30,286 nt of DNA, taken from a virus. Both the position numbers and the translations under genes were made by a program. The stretch covers positions 1-30,286 of the IMG/VR virus record IMGVR_UViG_3300029892_000013. One strand, given 5' to 3'. This document shows, piece by piece, positions 15,167 to 22,102 of this stretch. The notes below the pieces were generated by a model. That model did no database searches. It was not told the origin of the DNA and saw nothing but the letters and a program-made list of their open reading frames with translations. Numbering within the stretch: the stretch's first letter is position 1; the number at the start of each line of letters is the position of its first letter.

Positions 15167-15664
15167 CTACAGCGCCTCGCGCAACATCAGTTGCGGGCCA
15201 ACCGGAAAGCGGTGTGCGAAAAGATCGCACCACCACCGAAAAGGCCGGACAGTGACATGCAGGTTCGTTCCGTCTGGGAAGGTCTTTTTCGCCGGCCGGC
15301 AACAAACAGAGGCGAACAGGAACTTCCCGGCGTAACCGGCGAGATCCTCAATCAGCGCCGGCAATTCGTCCTCCGGTACATGCTCCAGAACATCGGCGCA
15401 GATTACGCCGTCGAAGCGGCCCTCCGGCTTGGCTGAGAACGCCGCGGCACCGGGGTCGTAGAGGGTCGGCATGACACCGCGGAAATGCGTCTTGTGCACC
15501 CGGTCCTTCAGGTAGGCATTTCCCGAGCCGCAGCCGTAATCAAGCAGTGTGCGGGCGTCATGGCGGCGCACAAGTAGGGCGATTTCCGGCAGCCATTGCG
15601 AAATGCTGCGCGAGTTGAAGGCGCCGGCGGCATGCATGGCTTGGTACTGCTCAAGATACCGCAT
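15167..15664 (-). CDS. Class I SAM-dependent methyltransferase, 165 aa
   Basis: Predicted methyltransferase, substrate unknown. Motif I is LLDYGCGSGNAYL near 40-52, and GVICADVLEHVPEDELPALI near 86-105 fits the Methyltransf_11/23-like motif IV region. At 165 aa it is a short, minimal Rossmann domain. The C-terminal part (CCRPAKKTFPDGTNLHVTVR then PFRWWCDLF) lies where such enzymes end their substrate lobe. Start overlaps the upstream glycosyltransferase-like gene by 14 bases, and the next gene begins three bases before its stop. Sitting among glycosyltransferases suggests a sugar or lipid-linked sugar substrate; this is context only. Confidence 0.76.
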   Translation of the reverse strand: MRYLEQYQAMHAAGAFNSRSISQWLPEIALLVRRHDARTLLDYGCGSGNAYLKDRVHKTHFRGVMPTLYDPGAAAFSAKPEGRFDGVICADVLEHVPEDELPALIEDLAGYAGKFLFASVCCRPAKKTFPDGTNLHVTVRPFRWWCDLFAHRFPVGPQLMLREAL

Positions 15665-16379
15665 GCAGGTCCGCCCATGCCTTTCCGCTTTTCATTTCCT
15701 CAAGGCTCCACTGGCTGGCCGCAAGCGACGCCGCCCATTCCTCGCGCCCATCCGGTGTCGGCGGCGCCTCGATCTGATCGAGCCCGTCACCCGCCACCGG
15801 TGCCGCAGCACTCTCGCCGAGCACGATGGCCGGCACGCCCGCGATGATCGCTTCCACCGCGCAGTTGCTGGCCCATGTCACGACGCAATGGCAGCCCGCC
15901 AGATCAGCGGCCAGCGGCCTCGGGTCGCCTTTGCGCCGGACGATCACTGGCCGGTCAGTCTGTTCCCGGACCGCCGCGGCGATGTCGCCGGTGAAGCCGG
16001 CCACCGTGGCCATAAATTCGGCGCTTTGCAGGCAGACCACGACGTGCCGGCCACCGCGGCGCCACTTAGCTAACCTGACCCCGAGCCTAGCTAACCTCTC
16101 CGCATCCGGCCGGCATTGCGCCGCCTGTGCGGCATTGCGGGCGATGCGGAACCGTCCGGCTCCGATGAACCCGTTATCGATGTAGAACCAGTCTCGACCC
16201 TCGCCCTTCGCCTGGGCCCATAGATGCGCCCATTGCGGGCGGACCCCGTAGAATGCCGCCGCGCCCGGCAGGAGCGCCGCCGGGGTTTGCTCCAGCACCC
16301 GGCCGCCACATCCGGCCGCGAAGGCCCGGCAGACATCAAGCGCCTTGCCTTTGCCCGGCTGGGGGTAGCAGTGCAACAA
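15651..16379 (-). CDS. Glycosyltransferase-like, KpsC/KpsS-type GT-B fold, copy 2
   Basis: Predicted sugar transferase. The 242-aa protein aligns by eye with the next gene upstream: WFYIDNGFIGAGRFRIARNA (about 69-88) matches its VAENGYF segment, CVVTWASNCAVEAIIAGVPA matches its VVIWSSCSG segment, and both end in an NQWS/SQWS-EE helix. The WASNCAVEAIIAGVPAIVL pattern resembles the nucleotide-sugar lobe of capsule synthesis proteins KpsC/KpsS. It begins with TTG at 16379, overlapping the upstream gene by 44 bases, an unusually long overlap; the conserved N-terminal text LHCYPQPGKGKALDVCRAF supports that start. Confidence 0.66.
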   Translation of the reverse strand: MLHCYPQPGKGKALDVCRAFAAGCGGRVLEQTPAALLPGAAAFYGVRPQWAHLWAQAKGEGRDWFYIDNGFIGAGRFRIARNAAQAAQCRPDAERLARLGVRLAKWRRGGRHVVVCLQSAEFMATVAGFTGDIAAAVREQTDRPVIVRRKGDPRPLAADLAGCHCVVTWASNCAVEAIIAGVPAIVLGESAAAPVAGDGLDQIEAPPTPDGREEWAASLAASQWSLEEMKSGKAWADLHAVS

Positions 16380-17124
16380 ACGGCAGGCCCCTTGCGATTT
16401 CCTCGACCGACCACTGGTTCGCAGCGGCGTTTGCCAGGCCGGCGGAACGGTCGCCTAGAAACGGCCTTTCAAGATCGGCGCCGGCCAGCGGCATTGCGGC
16501 CAGCTCACAAATCCACCGCGGCGCGGCATAGAAAACCGGAATGCCGGCCAGCAGGGCCGCAATACCGGAGCAGCTCGACCAGATCACCACCGCATGGGCG
16601 CCGCGCAGGTCATGCTCGAGCGGCACTTTCGGCGCGTCGTTGCCGGGATGCCGGCGGAACCTGACCGGCCGGCGCGTCTGCACACCAAGGCGGTCGGCAA
16701 TCTGTCCGTTCGCCCATTCCGGCGGCGAGGCCATCAGACGCGACCCGATGCCGCGCTGCCCGACGACCAGGATGTGATCGCCTTCGGTGCGCCAGGGCTG
16801 CAAATTCCCAAACTCAGGGTTTTTTATGCAGATCCTATGCGCGCCGCCGTGGTGATGCTGGCCCCGGCTAATCGCATAGGCGCCAGGCGGCTTGCCATGC
16901 TCGGCGAAATACCCGTTCTCAGCCACCAGCACATGACCGCCGGCCCGCTCGTACTGCGCCGCCAGATCGTCGTTCACCCCGTAGCGGTTCCAGATCACCA
17001 GCAGGTTGCCCGGCCCAGGCTTCGGCTGCTGCGTCACCGACCAGCCCGCAGCGCGCAGGCCAGCCAGGAAGGCGTCATGCCGATAGTGCGGCTTGTCGCG
17101 GATCAGCAGGCAGGCAGTCGGCAA
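16336..17124 (-). CDS. Glycosyltransferase-like, KpsC/KpsS-type GT-B fold, copy 1
   Basis: Predicted sugar transferase, a paralogue of the next gene. The 262-aa protein starts with ACLLIRDKPHYRHDAFLAGL, then LLVIWNRYGVNDDLAAQYER, a GGHVLVAENGYFAEHGKPPG segment, and a C-terminal lobe AHAVVIWSSCSGIAALLAGI ending in NQWSVEEIARGLPF. The serine-rich loop followed by AALLAGIPV is the kind of site that holds the donor in KpsC/KpsS-type proteins. The likely start is TTG at 17124, because similarity begins immediately there, although no good ribosome site is seen; it overlaps the previous gene by 50 bases. Confidence 0.67.
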   Translation of the reverse strand: MPTACLLIRDKPHYRHDAFLAGLRAAGWSVTQQPKPGPGNLLVIWNRYGVNDDLAAQYERAGGHVLVAENGYFAEHGKPPGAYAISRGQHHHGGAHRICIKNPEFGNLQPWRTEGDHILVVGQRGIGSRLMASPPEWANGQIADRLGVQTRRPVRFRRHPGNDAPKVPLEHDLRGAHAVVIWSSCSGIAALLAGIPVFYAAPRWICELAAMPLAGADLERPFLGDRSAGLANAAANQWSVEEIARGLPFVALLPPAGQRQGA

Positions 17125-17713
17125 GGGCGGCTCGCGGGAAGCAGTCTAGCGCAGAGCCCGGCGTGCAGTTGATGACCTCGACGCCGCGCTGTTTCAGCGG
17201 TTCGACCAGGGTCGGGAACTTTGGGAGCATCGTGCCGGAATAGACATGCGGCTGGGTCGCCTTCGGGTGATCTCCGAACCAATGGCCGGGCTTCATGTCG
17301 TAGCCCAGCAGCAGGATGCGCCGCGCACCGAGATGGACGGCCAGATTGATGCACTGATACCCGGAATTCCCGCCGGTCATCACGCCCCAGCGTTCCGGGT
17401 AGAGCCCGGTCTGCCCGACATTGTGCAGGCACCACAGGCCCGGCACGACGTCGCGCAGATGGTAGTTTTCCAGGGTGGCGACCTGGCCGCGAAACGACAG
17501 CACTCCAGCCCGGTGCCAGTTGAACCACTTTTCGTCGCAGAACCAAAGCAGGTCCGCCCACTGCGCCAGCCTGTAGGCGTCGTTGATGCCGATCACCCGG
17601 ACACGGCCACGGCAGGCGTTGACCTGATCGGCCGTCAGCGACTTGCCGCCGCCCAGAATGGCGACCGTCTCGCCCGGCCAGATGTCCGGGACGTGGGTTG
17701 ACCGATGATCCAC
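17075..17713 (-). CDS. MptE/DUF115-like phage protein
   Basis: Predicted Rossmann-like enzyme of unknown reaction. The 212-aa protein carries VAILGGGKSLTADQVNACRG (about 17-36), VIGINDAYRLAQWADLLWFC (about 40-59) and MTGGNSGYQCINLAVHLGAR (about 112-131) followed by ILLLGYDMKPG. This Gly-rich and aspartate pattern resembles the DUF115/MptE-like group, which occurs with glycosyltransferases in phages and in bacterial surface-glycan loci. It starts with GTG at 17713, three bases after the connector gene stop. It is the first gene of the cassette, so it is under the same transcript as the connector. Confidence 0.66.
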   Translation of the reverse strand: MDHRSTHVPDIWPGETVAILGGGKSLTADQVNACRGRVRVIGINDAYRLAQWADLLWFCDEKWFNWHRAGVLSFRGQVATLENYHLRDVVPGLWCLHNVGQTGLYPERWGVMTGGNSGYQCINLAVHLGARRILLLGYDMKPGHWFGDHPKATQPHVYSGTMLPKFPTLVEPLKQRGVEVINCTPGSALDCFPRAALADCLPADPRQAALSA

Positions 17714-17716
17714 GGC

Positions 17717-18322
17717 TCAGACGCGCCAGACCTTCAGGGGGAAGATCACGGCATCAAGACCGAACGGCATCGGCCCGGAGCCGCTCGGCGCCATCACCGG
17801 CGCACGATTTGCCCACCAGTGGACGACCAAATCGGTGACCGCGCGCTCAGCTTCAGGCGGCGCCTCGGTCGGGCTGGCGTCATTGTCGTATCCGCAGGTA
17901 AAGCGGATCGTAATTGCGTCCATTTGGTCGCGGACGACCGGCCAGGACTGGTCATAGGCCTCGGTGACGCGGCCGCAATGCGCGTACATGCCGGAGGGCG
18001 CTGAAACTTGGTATTTCGAGGTGGCGAGGGTCTGCAGATCGCCGTTTTCGTCAACATATTTGATGAAATCGACGCTGATCAGTGGCGGTTTCGGCAGAAT
18101 TATGGGCGATCCGTCGCTCGGGAAGCACCGAAAGGCCGCTTCCCACGTCTGCCGGCGCAAAGCGCGGCCTGTTTCGGCCTCAATCTGCGCCCGGGCAGCC
18201 GCAATCAGCCGGGTCAGGTAGTTGTCTTCGTCGGTACTGTCGATGCGGGCCTCCGCTTTGACCTGCGGCAGGTCAACGGGCTCTGATCCGCTCTGAGAAA
18301 TCAGGCTGAGGCGCATGTTCAT
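17717..18322 (-). CDS. Head-tail connector, phiE125 gp8 / HK97 gp6-like
   Basis: Predicted adaptor ring protein that attaches to the portal. The 201-aa protein has the family start (MNMRLSLISQSGSEPVDLPQ), then VKAEARIDSTDEDNYLTRLI and AARAQIEAETGRALRRQTWE, a strong match to the phiE125 gp8/HK97 gp6 connector pattern. The C-terminal half includes DAITIRFTCGYDND and a long helix around ERAVTDLVVHWWANR. It is a normal length. There is no clear Shine-Dalgarno before the ATG at 18322; the space upstream is filled by a stable UUCG hairpin, so translation may be limited. Confidence 0.83.
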   Translation of the reverse strand: MNMRLSLISQSGSEPVDLPQVKAEARIDSTDEDNYLTRLIAAARAQIEAETGRALRRQTWEAAFRCFPSDGSPIILPKPPLISVDFIKYVDENGDLQTLATSKYQVSAPSGMYAHCGRVTEAYDQSWPVVRDQMDAITIRFTCGYDNDASPTEAPPEAERAVTDLVVHWWANRAPVMAPSGSGPMPFGLDAVIFPLKVWRV

Positions 18323-18331
18323 GGGCAGAAT

Positions 18332-18351
18332 GGGGCGGCCGAAGCCGCCCC
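18332..18351 (-). repeat. UUCG-capped 8-bp GC hairpin before the connector gene
   Basis: On the minus strand GGGGCGGC and GCCGCCCC form a perfect 8-bp stem closed by TTCG, the most stable type of RNA tetraloop, followed by ATTCT. It lies between the stop at 18359 and the connector start at 18322. It could be a partial terminator or an RNA stability element that keeps capsid-side expression high and connector expression low. Confidence 0.7.
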
Positions 18352-18358
18352 GCTCCTA

Positions 18359-18757
18359 TCAGCTGACCGGGGCGATGTGCGGATGGCCGAGCAGTACGGT
18401 CGCGCCGAAGGCGCAGCCGGTCGCCGGGCTCGGGGAACCGCCGGTTTCGGTCGCAACCACGCGGATGTACCGCTTGCTGCCGACATACCCGACCCGCTTG
18501 ACGGTGTTATCGTCATCGGAGTCGATGGTCGGCTCGGTGCCGATCAGGTTGTCGTCGGAAACCGCCGAGAACGAGCTGTTGTCGTCGGATTCCTGGACTT
18601 CGAAGGCGAAAGCGCCGTCGGTGCAGGCGCCCACCGAGATCAGAACCGTTGCCGAGTCATAATCGCGGAGATCGACGCCAGTGCCGTTGACGCTCGTGGT
18701 GCGGAGCAGAGGCGCAATGCTGACCTCCGCGCCGACATTGGACTTCATATCGCGCAT
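18359..18757 (-). CDS. Hypothetical protein after the capsid, possible decoration protein
   Basis: Function not firmly recognised. The 132-aa protein is beta-rich and acidic, with GTGVDLRDYDSATVLISVGA near residues 25-44, FAFEVQESDDNSSFSAVSDD and YVGSKRYIRVVATETGG near 91-107. This composition is typical of small secondary capsid or decoration-like proteins often encoded right after the major capsid gene. GGAGG nine bases before the ATG gives strong translation. Hairpins lie on both sides. The decoration role is inferred from location. Confidence 0.66.
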   Translation of the reverse strand: MRDMKSNVGAEVSIAPLLRTTSVNGTGVDLRDYDSATVLISVGACTDGAFAFEVQESDDNSSFSAVSDDNLIGTEPTIDSDDDNTVKRVGYVGSKRYIRVVATETGGSPSPATGCAFGATVLLGHPHIAPVS

Positions 18758-18787
18758 GATGTGGCCCTCCTTTCAGGCCGATCGATG

Positions 18788-18822
18788 GAAACGGGCGGCC
18801 GTAATTGACCGCCCGCCGTTTC
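18788..18822 (-). repeat. Hairpin after the capsid gene
   Basis: On the minus strand GAAAC plus GGGCGG pair with CCGCCC plus GTTTC, giving 11 base pairs with a 3-nt bulge and a 10-nt loop. It starts about ten bases after the capsid stop codon. No real T-run follows, so a stabilising 3'-end hairpin or weak terminator is more likely than a full stop. Confidence 0.6.
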
Positions 18823-18832
18823 GCCTCAGCCG

Positions 18833-20149
18833 TTAGGCGGCGAACTTCACGAACTTGATCGCTTCGAAGTTCAGCACGCCGGCGCCTACGCGCTTGGTCG
18901 TGTAGAACTTAACGTAGGGCTTCGCGGTGTACGGGTCACGCAGCACGCGAATGCCTTGGCGATCAAGGATCTGATAACCGACCTTGAAGTTGCCGAACGC
19001 CAGCGACAGGGAACCCGCCGCCAGAGTGGGCATATCTTCGGCCATCAGGATCGGATAGCCAATCAGCGACGCCGGCTTACCGGCCTGGAGGCCGGGCTGC
19101 CAGAGGTACTGAGAGTCGCTACCCTTGAACTTGCGCACCTTCGTGATGACCTGGCGGCGGGTCACCCAGGAAGCGCCGGCCAGATAGCCGGTCTTCATGG
19201 CGCCCTCGACATCGAACAGGATGTCGGCCGGGTTGGAGGCGGCGAAGTCGCCGTTGACGCCCGTGGCGACATGCTCCAGCTGGCCCCAGGTGCGGGACGA
19301 GTCCGCGGTCGCCGCAGTCGTGTAGCTGCAGATGCCGCGGATTTTCGTGGAGCCATTGATGAACTGCTCGTTCTCGAAGCGCGAGAACTTGTCAGCCACC
19401 TTGCCGGCGAGCCAGGCCTCAACATCGACCGCCGCGTCGTCCAGCAACTGCTGCGTTGCCTTCGGCTCGGTGTCGATGATGAAGACCGGAATGCGCCATT
19501 TGCCGATCTGCGGGGTCGTGGTGTTGCCCGAGGTTGCCCGTTCGTCGGCATAGCCTGCGCCCGCCTCGCCCAGGTCCTCGATGCCTTCCATCGCGTCGGT
19601 CGAGATGGTCTGGACATCTGCGATCTGGCGCAGCGGCGAGGTTTCGTACAGCTTGGTCACGACCCGGCCCGTGGTATCGGGGGTGACGAGGTAGCCGCCG
19701 TCCGGGTCGCCGCCAACTGACATGGTCTTGAGCTCGTCGGCGGTCAGGCTCTGGTGACCCTTACGCAGATAGTTCTGCGCGAGCGTCTTGTATTCACCGA
19801 GAACCTTCTCGTCGACCGGATTGCCCTTCAGTTCGAAGGCATCGCGAGCGATGTTGAACTGCTTGACTTCCTCGGCCGCCTTCGCGGTGTCGGCGTTGCC
19901 GATCTGAGGACGGTTGAGCTTCTTTTCCAGCTCATCCATGCGCTCCTTGTGCGCCTTCTCAAGCGCATCCTTCTTGGCCTGGAGATCGTCGAGGCTCTTG
20001 TTCAGCTTCTCGAGCTTGTCGGCCGTAACGACGTCAGCGAAGCCCTTCTTGACTTCTTTGATCTGCGCATCGTTGGTCTGCTTGAACTCTTCGAACGCTT
20101 TGCCGAGGTCTTCGACGACCTTGGTCAATTCAGTGTCCATGTCGGGCAT
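18833..20149 (-). CDS. Major capsid protein, HK97 fold
   Basis: Predicted subunit of the icosahedral head. The 438-aa protein starts with a coiled-coil N-terminal domain (about 1-95, with DKLEKLNKSLDDLQAKKDAL and KERMDELEKKLNRPQ), as in the scaffold-like delta domain of HK97 gp5 that is removed by the protease. The mature part begins with typical family text (LKTMSVGGDPDGGYLVTPDT), then GKWRIPVFI, ASWVTRRQVITKVRKFK and LIGYPILMAEDMPTLA near the end. AAGGA lies upstream of the ATG. The protease gene directly before it supports this processing route. The isopeptide cross-link residues of HK97 were not checked. Confidence 0.93.
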   Translation of the reverse strand: MPDMDTELTKVVEDLGKAFEEFKQTNDAQIKEVKKGFADVVTADKLEKLNKSLDDLQAKKDALEKAHKERMDELEKKLNRPQIGNADTAKAAEEVKQFNIARDAFELKGNPVDEKVLGEYKTLAQNYLRKGHQSLTADELKTMSVGGDPDGGYLVTPDTTGRVVTKLYETSPLRQIADVQTISTDAMEGIEDLGEAGAGYADERATSGNTTTPQIGKWRIPVFIIDTEPKATQQLLDDAAVDVEAWLAGKVADKFSRFENEQFINGSTKIRGICSYTTAATADSSRTWGQLEHVATGVNGDFAASNPADILFDVEGAMKTGYLAGASWVTRRQVITKVRKFKGSDSQYLWQPGLQAGKPASLIGYPILMAEDMPTLAAGSLSLAFGNFKVGYQILDRQGIRVLRDPYTAKPYVKFYTTKRVGAGVLNFEAIKFVKFAA

Positions 20150-20160
20150 GGTCTGTCCTT

Positions 20161-20841
20161 TCAGGATTTGATGGTTGCGGTGAGCCGACGCAGCGCGTCG
20201 GTTACGTCGCTCCCGTCCTCATCCCGAGGTTCCGGTCGAGCTTTAAAGCCGCCTGCGGCAATGGCCTTGGCGGCGGCATTCGAGTAGCCGCCTACATCCC
20301 GTAGGAAGTCCTCGAAATCACGAATGGTCTTAACGTCGTCGGCTGCCTTTGCGGCGCTGCGCGCCTTACTGTTTGCGGGGAAGGTCACCGGACTGATTTC
20401 CAAAAGGTGGACCTTCTTCAGCGTGCGGCGCGGCTCGTCGGGCTTGGTTCCGAGACTCCACTCCTTTGCCTGGTATCCGATGCTAAGCCCGTCAATCGCC
20501 GGCCGCGGCTCCATCTTCATCAGCGTGTACATCTCGCGACCGCGAGCGGTGTCGGCCAGCTTGCCGACAACGCGGAGGCCTTTCTCATCCTCTTCCAACT
20601 CGGTCCACACTCCGATAGGGGTCATATCGTCCGCCGACATCCCCCATCCGCCATGCTGCGAAAGCATGGCCGGCCAAATGCCAGTCTTCTTCGCCTCCCG
20701 CAGCGTCTCTCGGAACGCGCCTTTGGCAATCACGTCTCCGTGGGAGTCTATGTTCCCGAATACGGCGCCATAGCCTTCGAACATCATGCCCGCCGGATCA
20801 CCGGCAAGCTTCAGTTCCAGCGCACAGTTAAGTCGGCTCAT
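20161..20841 (-). CDS. Prohead maturation protease, HK97 gp4-like
   Basis: Predicted serine protease that trims the capsid N-terminal domain. In the 226-aa protein FEGYGAVFGNIDSHGDVIAK (about 21-40) is the family opener, MLSQHGGWGMSADDMTPIGV carries the candidate catalytic His, AIDGLSIGYQ the candidate Ser, and LLEISPVTFPANSKARS the family end motif. The C-terminal 60 residues are a helical extension. I chose the ATG at 20841, which overlaps the portal stop by 14 bases; upstream sequence in the same frame overlaps the portal and lacks family similarity. Confidence 0.92.
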   Translation of the reverse strand: MSRLNCALELKLAGDPAGMMFEGYGAVFGNIDSHGDVIAKGAFRETLREAKKTGIWPAMLSQHGGWGMSADDMTPIGVWTELEEDEKGLRVVGKLADTARGREMYTLMKMEPRPAIDGLSIGYQAKEWSLGTKPDEPRRTLKKVHLLEISPVTFPANSKARSAAKAADDVKTIRDFEDFLRDVGGYSNAAAKAIAAGGFKARPEPRDEDGSDVTDALRRLTATIKS

Positions 20842-22087
20842 TGTCGCCTCCGTCGCCCGGCTTCTTGCCGTCGTCAGATGGATTGTTCGGATCTTCCATG
20901 TTGAGGGGCACGCGATACTTGTCGCCGCCCTCATACGGGTTCATGTCCTCGAGGGCGCGAATCTCGTTCGGGTTCAGCGCGCCGACGCCGTACATCTTCG
21001 TGTAGAAATCGCCGCGGTCCTTGATGTTGCCGCGGAGGAGTCCGTTGACAAAGAACTTGCAGAACAGGCCGCCCTGACGCTCTTCCTTGGTCAGCAGGTT
21101 AACATCGGCCGACTGCTCCCACGCCTCGTACCCCGGCCCGAGTGTGTGAACGACATGGGCGCCGAAGAACTGTTCGGCGCTCGCGTAGGTCGGCGCCTTG
21201 TCGCTGTAGCCGATCATCTGCGGGAAGACGCCCATCGTGCGGCAAACTTCCTCGACCTGAAACTTGCGCGTCTCCAGATGCTGAGCGTCGACGCCGGTCA
21301 TCTGCGTCTGAAGCCATTTCGCATTGCGGTCCAAGATCATCGGAAGGCCGGCATTCTTCGATCCGGCGTGGTTCTTCTCGATGAACTTGCGCAGCGCTTC
21401 GTACTGCTCGTCGCGCAGTGTGCCCTCTACCGAATAGACGCCCGTATTCTGGACGCCCTTTTCGTGCAGACGCGCCTGGCTCTCTTCCGACGCCATGGCG
21501 AGGCCGATCGCCTCGCGTGCCAGCTTGACGGCCTCCATCCCCATCCAGGAATTCCACGACGCACCGCGCAGGTGCCAGATCGCTTCAGCCGGAAAAACTT
21601 GTGCCTGCCCGCTGTCGGGCCGGACGGTATAGGTCAGCGAGTAGTCCGGGTTCCGCTTGACCGTTACCCAGCCCGGCTCGAAGGGGATGATTTCGACGAC
21701 CTTACCGCCGACGCGATTGAGGAAGGCGAAAGCATTGCCGCAGAGAACCCGGTGCAGCTCCATGGTCTGCCGCAATTCGAAGCTGGTCTGCCACGGATTT
21801 GGCCGGCGGTGCAGGACATCGAACAGGGCGTGGTCCGTGGCCGGCAACTTCGTCGAAAGACCGTTCTGCCCGCCAGTCTCGCGCATCAGTCGAAACGGAA
21901 CCTGAGCAATGCCGTTCGCACGCACGGTCGCGCAGGCGAGCACGACACTGACCTGCAGGGCGGACTTCCACGTTACGGTCTGGCCGCTTTTGCTCGGCGG
22001 CGAGCCGTAAATCTCGCGGAACAGGTCCAGCGTACCGTTCGAGGCTTTCGCCTCCGAGCCGTACAGCAGGCGGTTCCAGAAACCCAT
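20828..22087 (-). CDS. Portal protein, HK97 family
   Basis: Predicted dodecameric portal through which DNA is packaged and ejected. The 419-aa protein shows LQVSVVLACATVRANGIAQV (about 45-64) with VPFRLMRE, then HRRPNPWQTSFELRQTMELH, the VIPFEPGWVTVK strand, and TGVDAQHLETRKFQVEEVCR followed by MGVFPQMIGYSDKAPTYAS, all standard for Phage_portal HK97-type proteins. The C-terminal part includes NEIRALEDMNPYEGGDKYRV, also typical. GAGAGG precedes the ATG. It lies between large terminase and protease, the canonical order. Confidence 0.94.
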   Translation of the reverse strand: MGFWNRLLYGSEAKASNGTLDLFREIYGSPPSKSGQTVTWKSALQVSVVLACATVRANGIAQVPFRLMRETGGQNGLSTKLPATDHALFDVLHRRPNPWQTSFELRQTMELHRVLCGNAFAFLNRVGGKVVEIIPFEPGWVTVKRNPDYSLTYTVRPDSGQAQVFPAEAIWHLRGASWNSWMGMEAVKLAREAIGLAMASEESQARLHEKGVQNTGVYSVEGTLRDEQYEALRKFIEKNHAGSKNAGLPMILDRNAKWLQTQMTGVDAQHLETRKFQVEEVCRTMGVFPQMIGYSDKAPTYASAEQFFGAHVVHTLGPGYEAWEQSADVNLLTKEERQGGLFCKFFVNGLLRGNIKDRGDFYTKMYGVGALNPNEIRALEDMNPYEGGDKYRVPLNMEDPNNPSDDGKKPGDGGDNEPT

Positions 22088-22102
22088 TCGTCAGACCTCT
22101 CG

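Noticed and set aside
15165-15305. Longer N-terminus for the GT9-like gene
   Set aside because: The extra sequence overlaps the methyltransferase gene and does not look like the family; similarity starts at about 15164.
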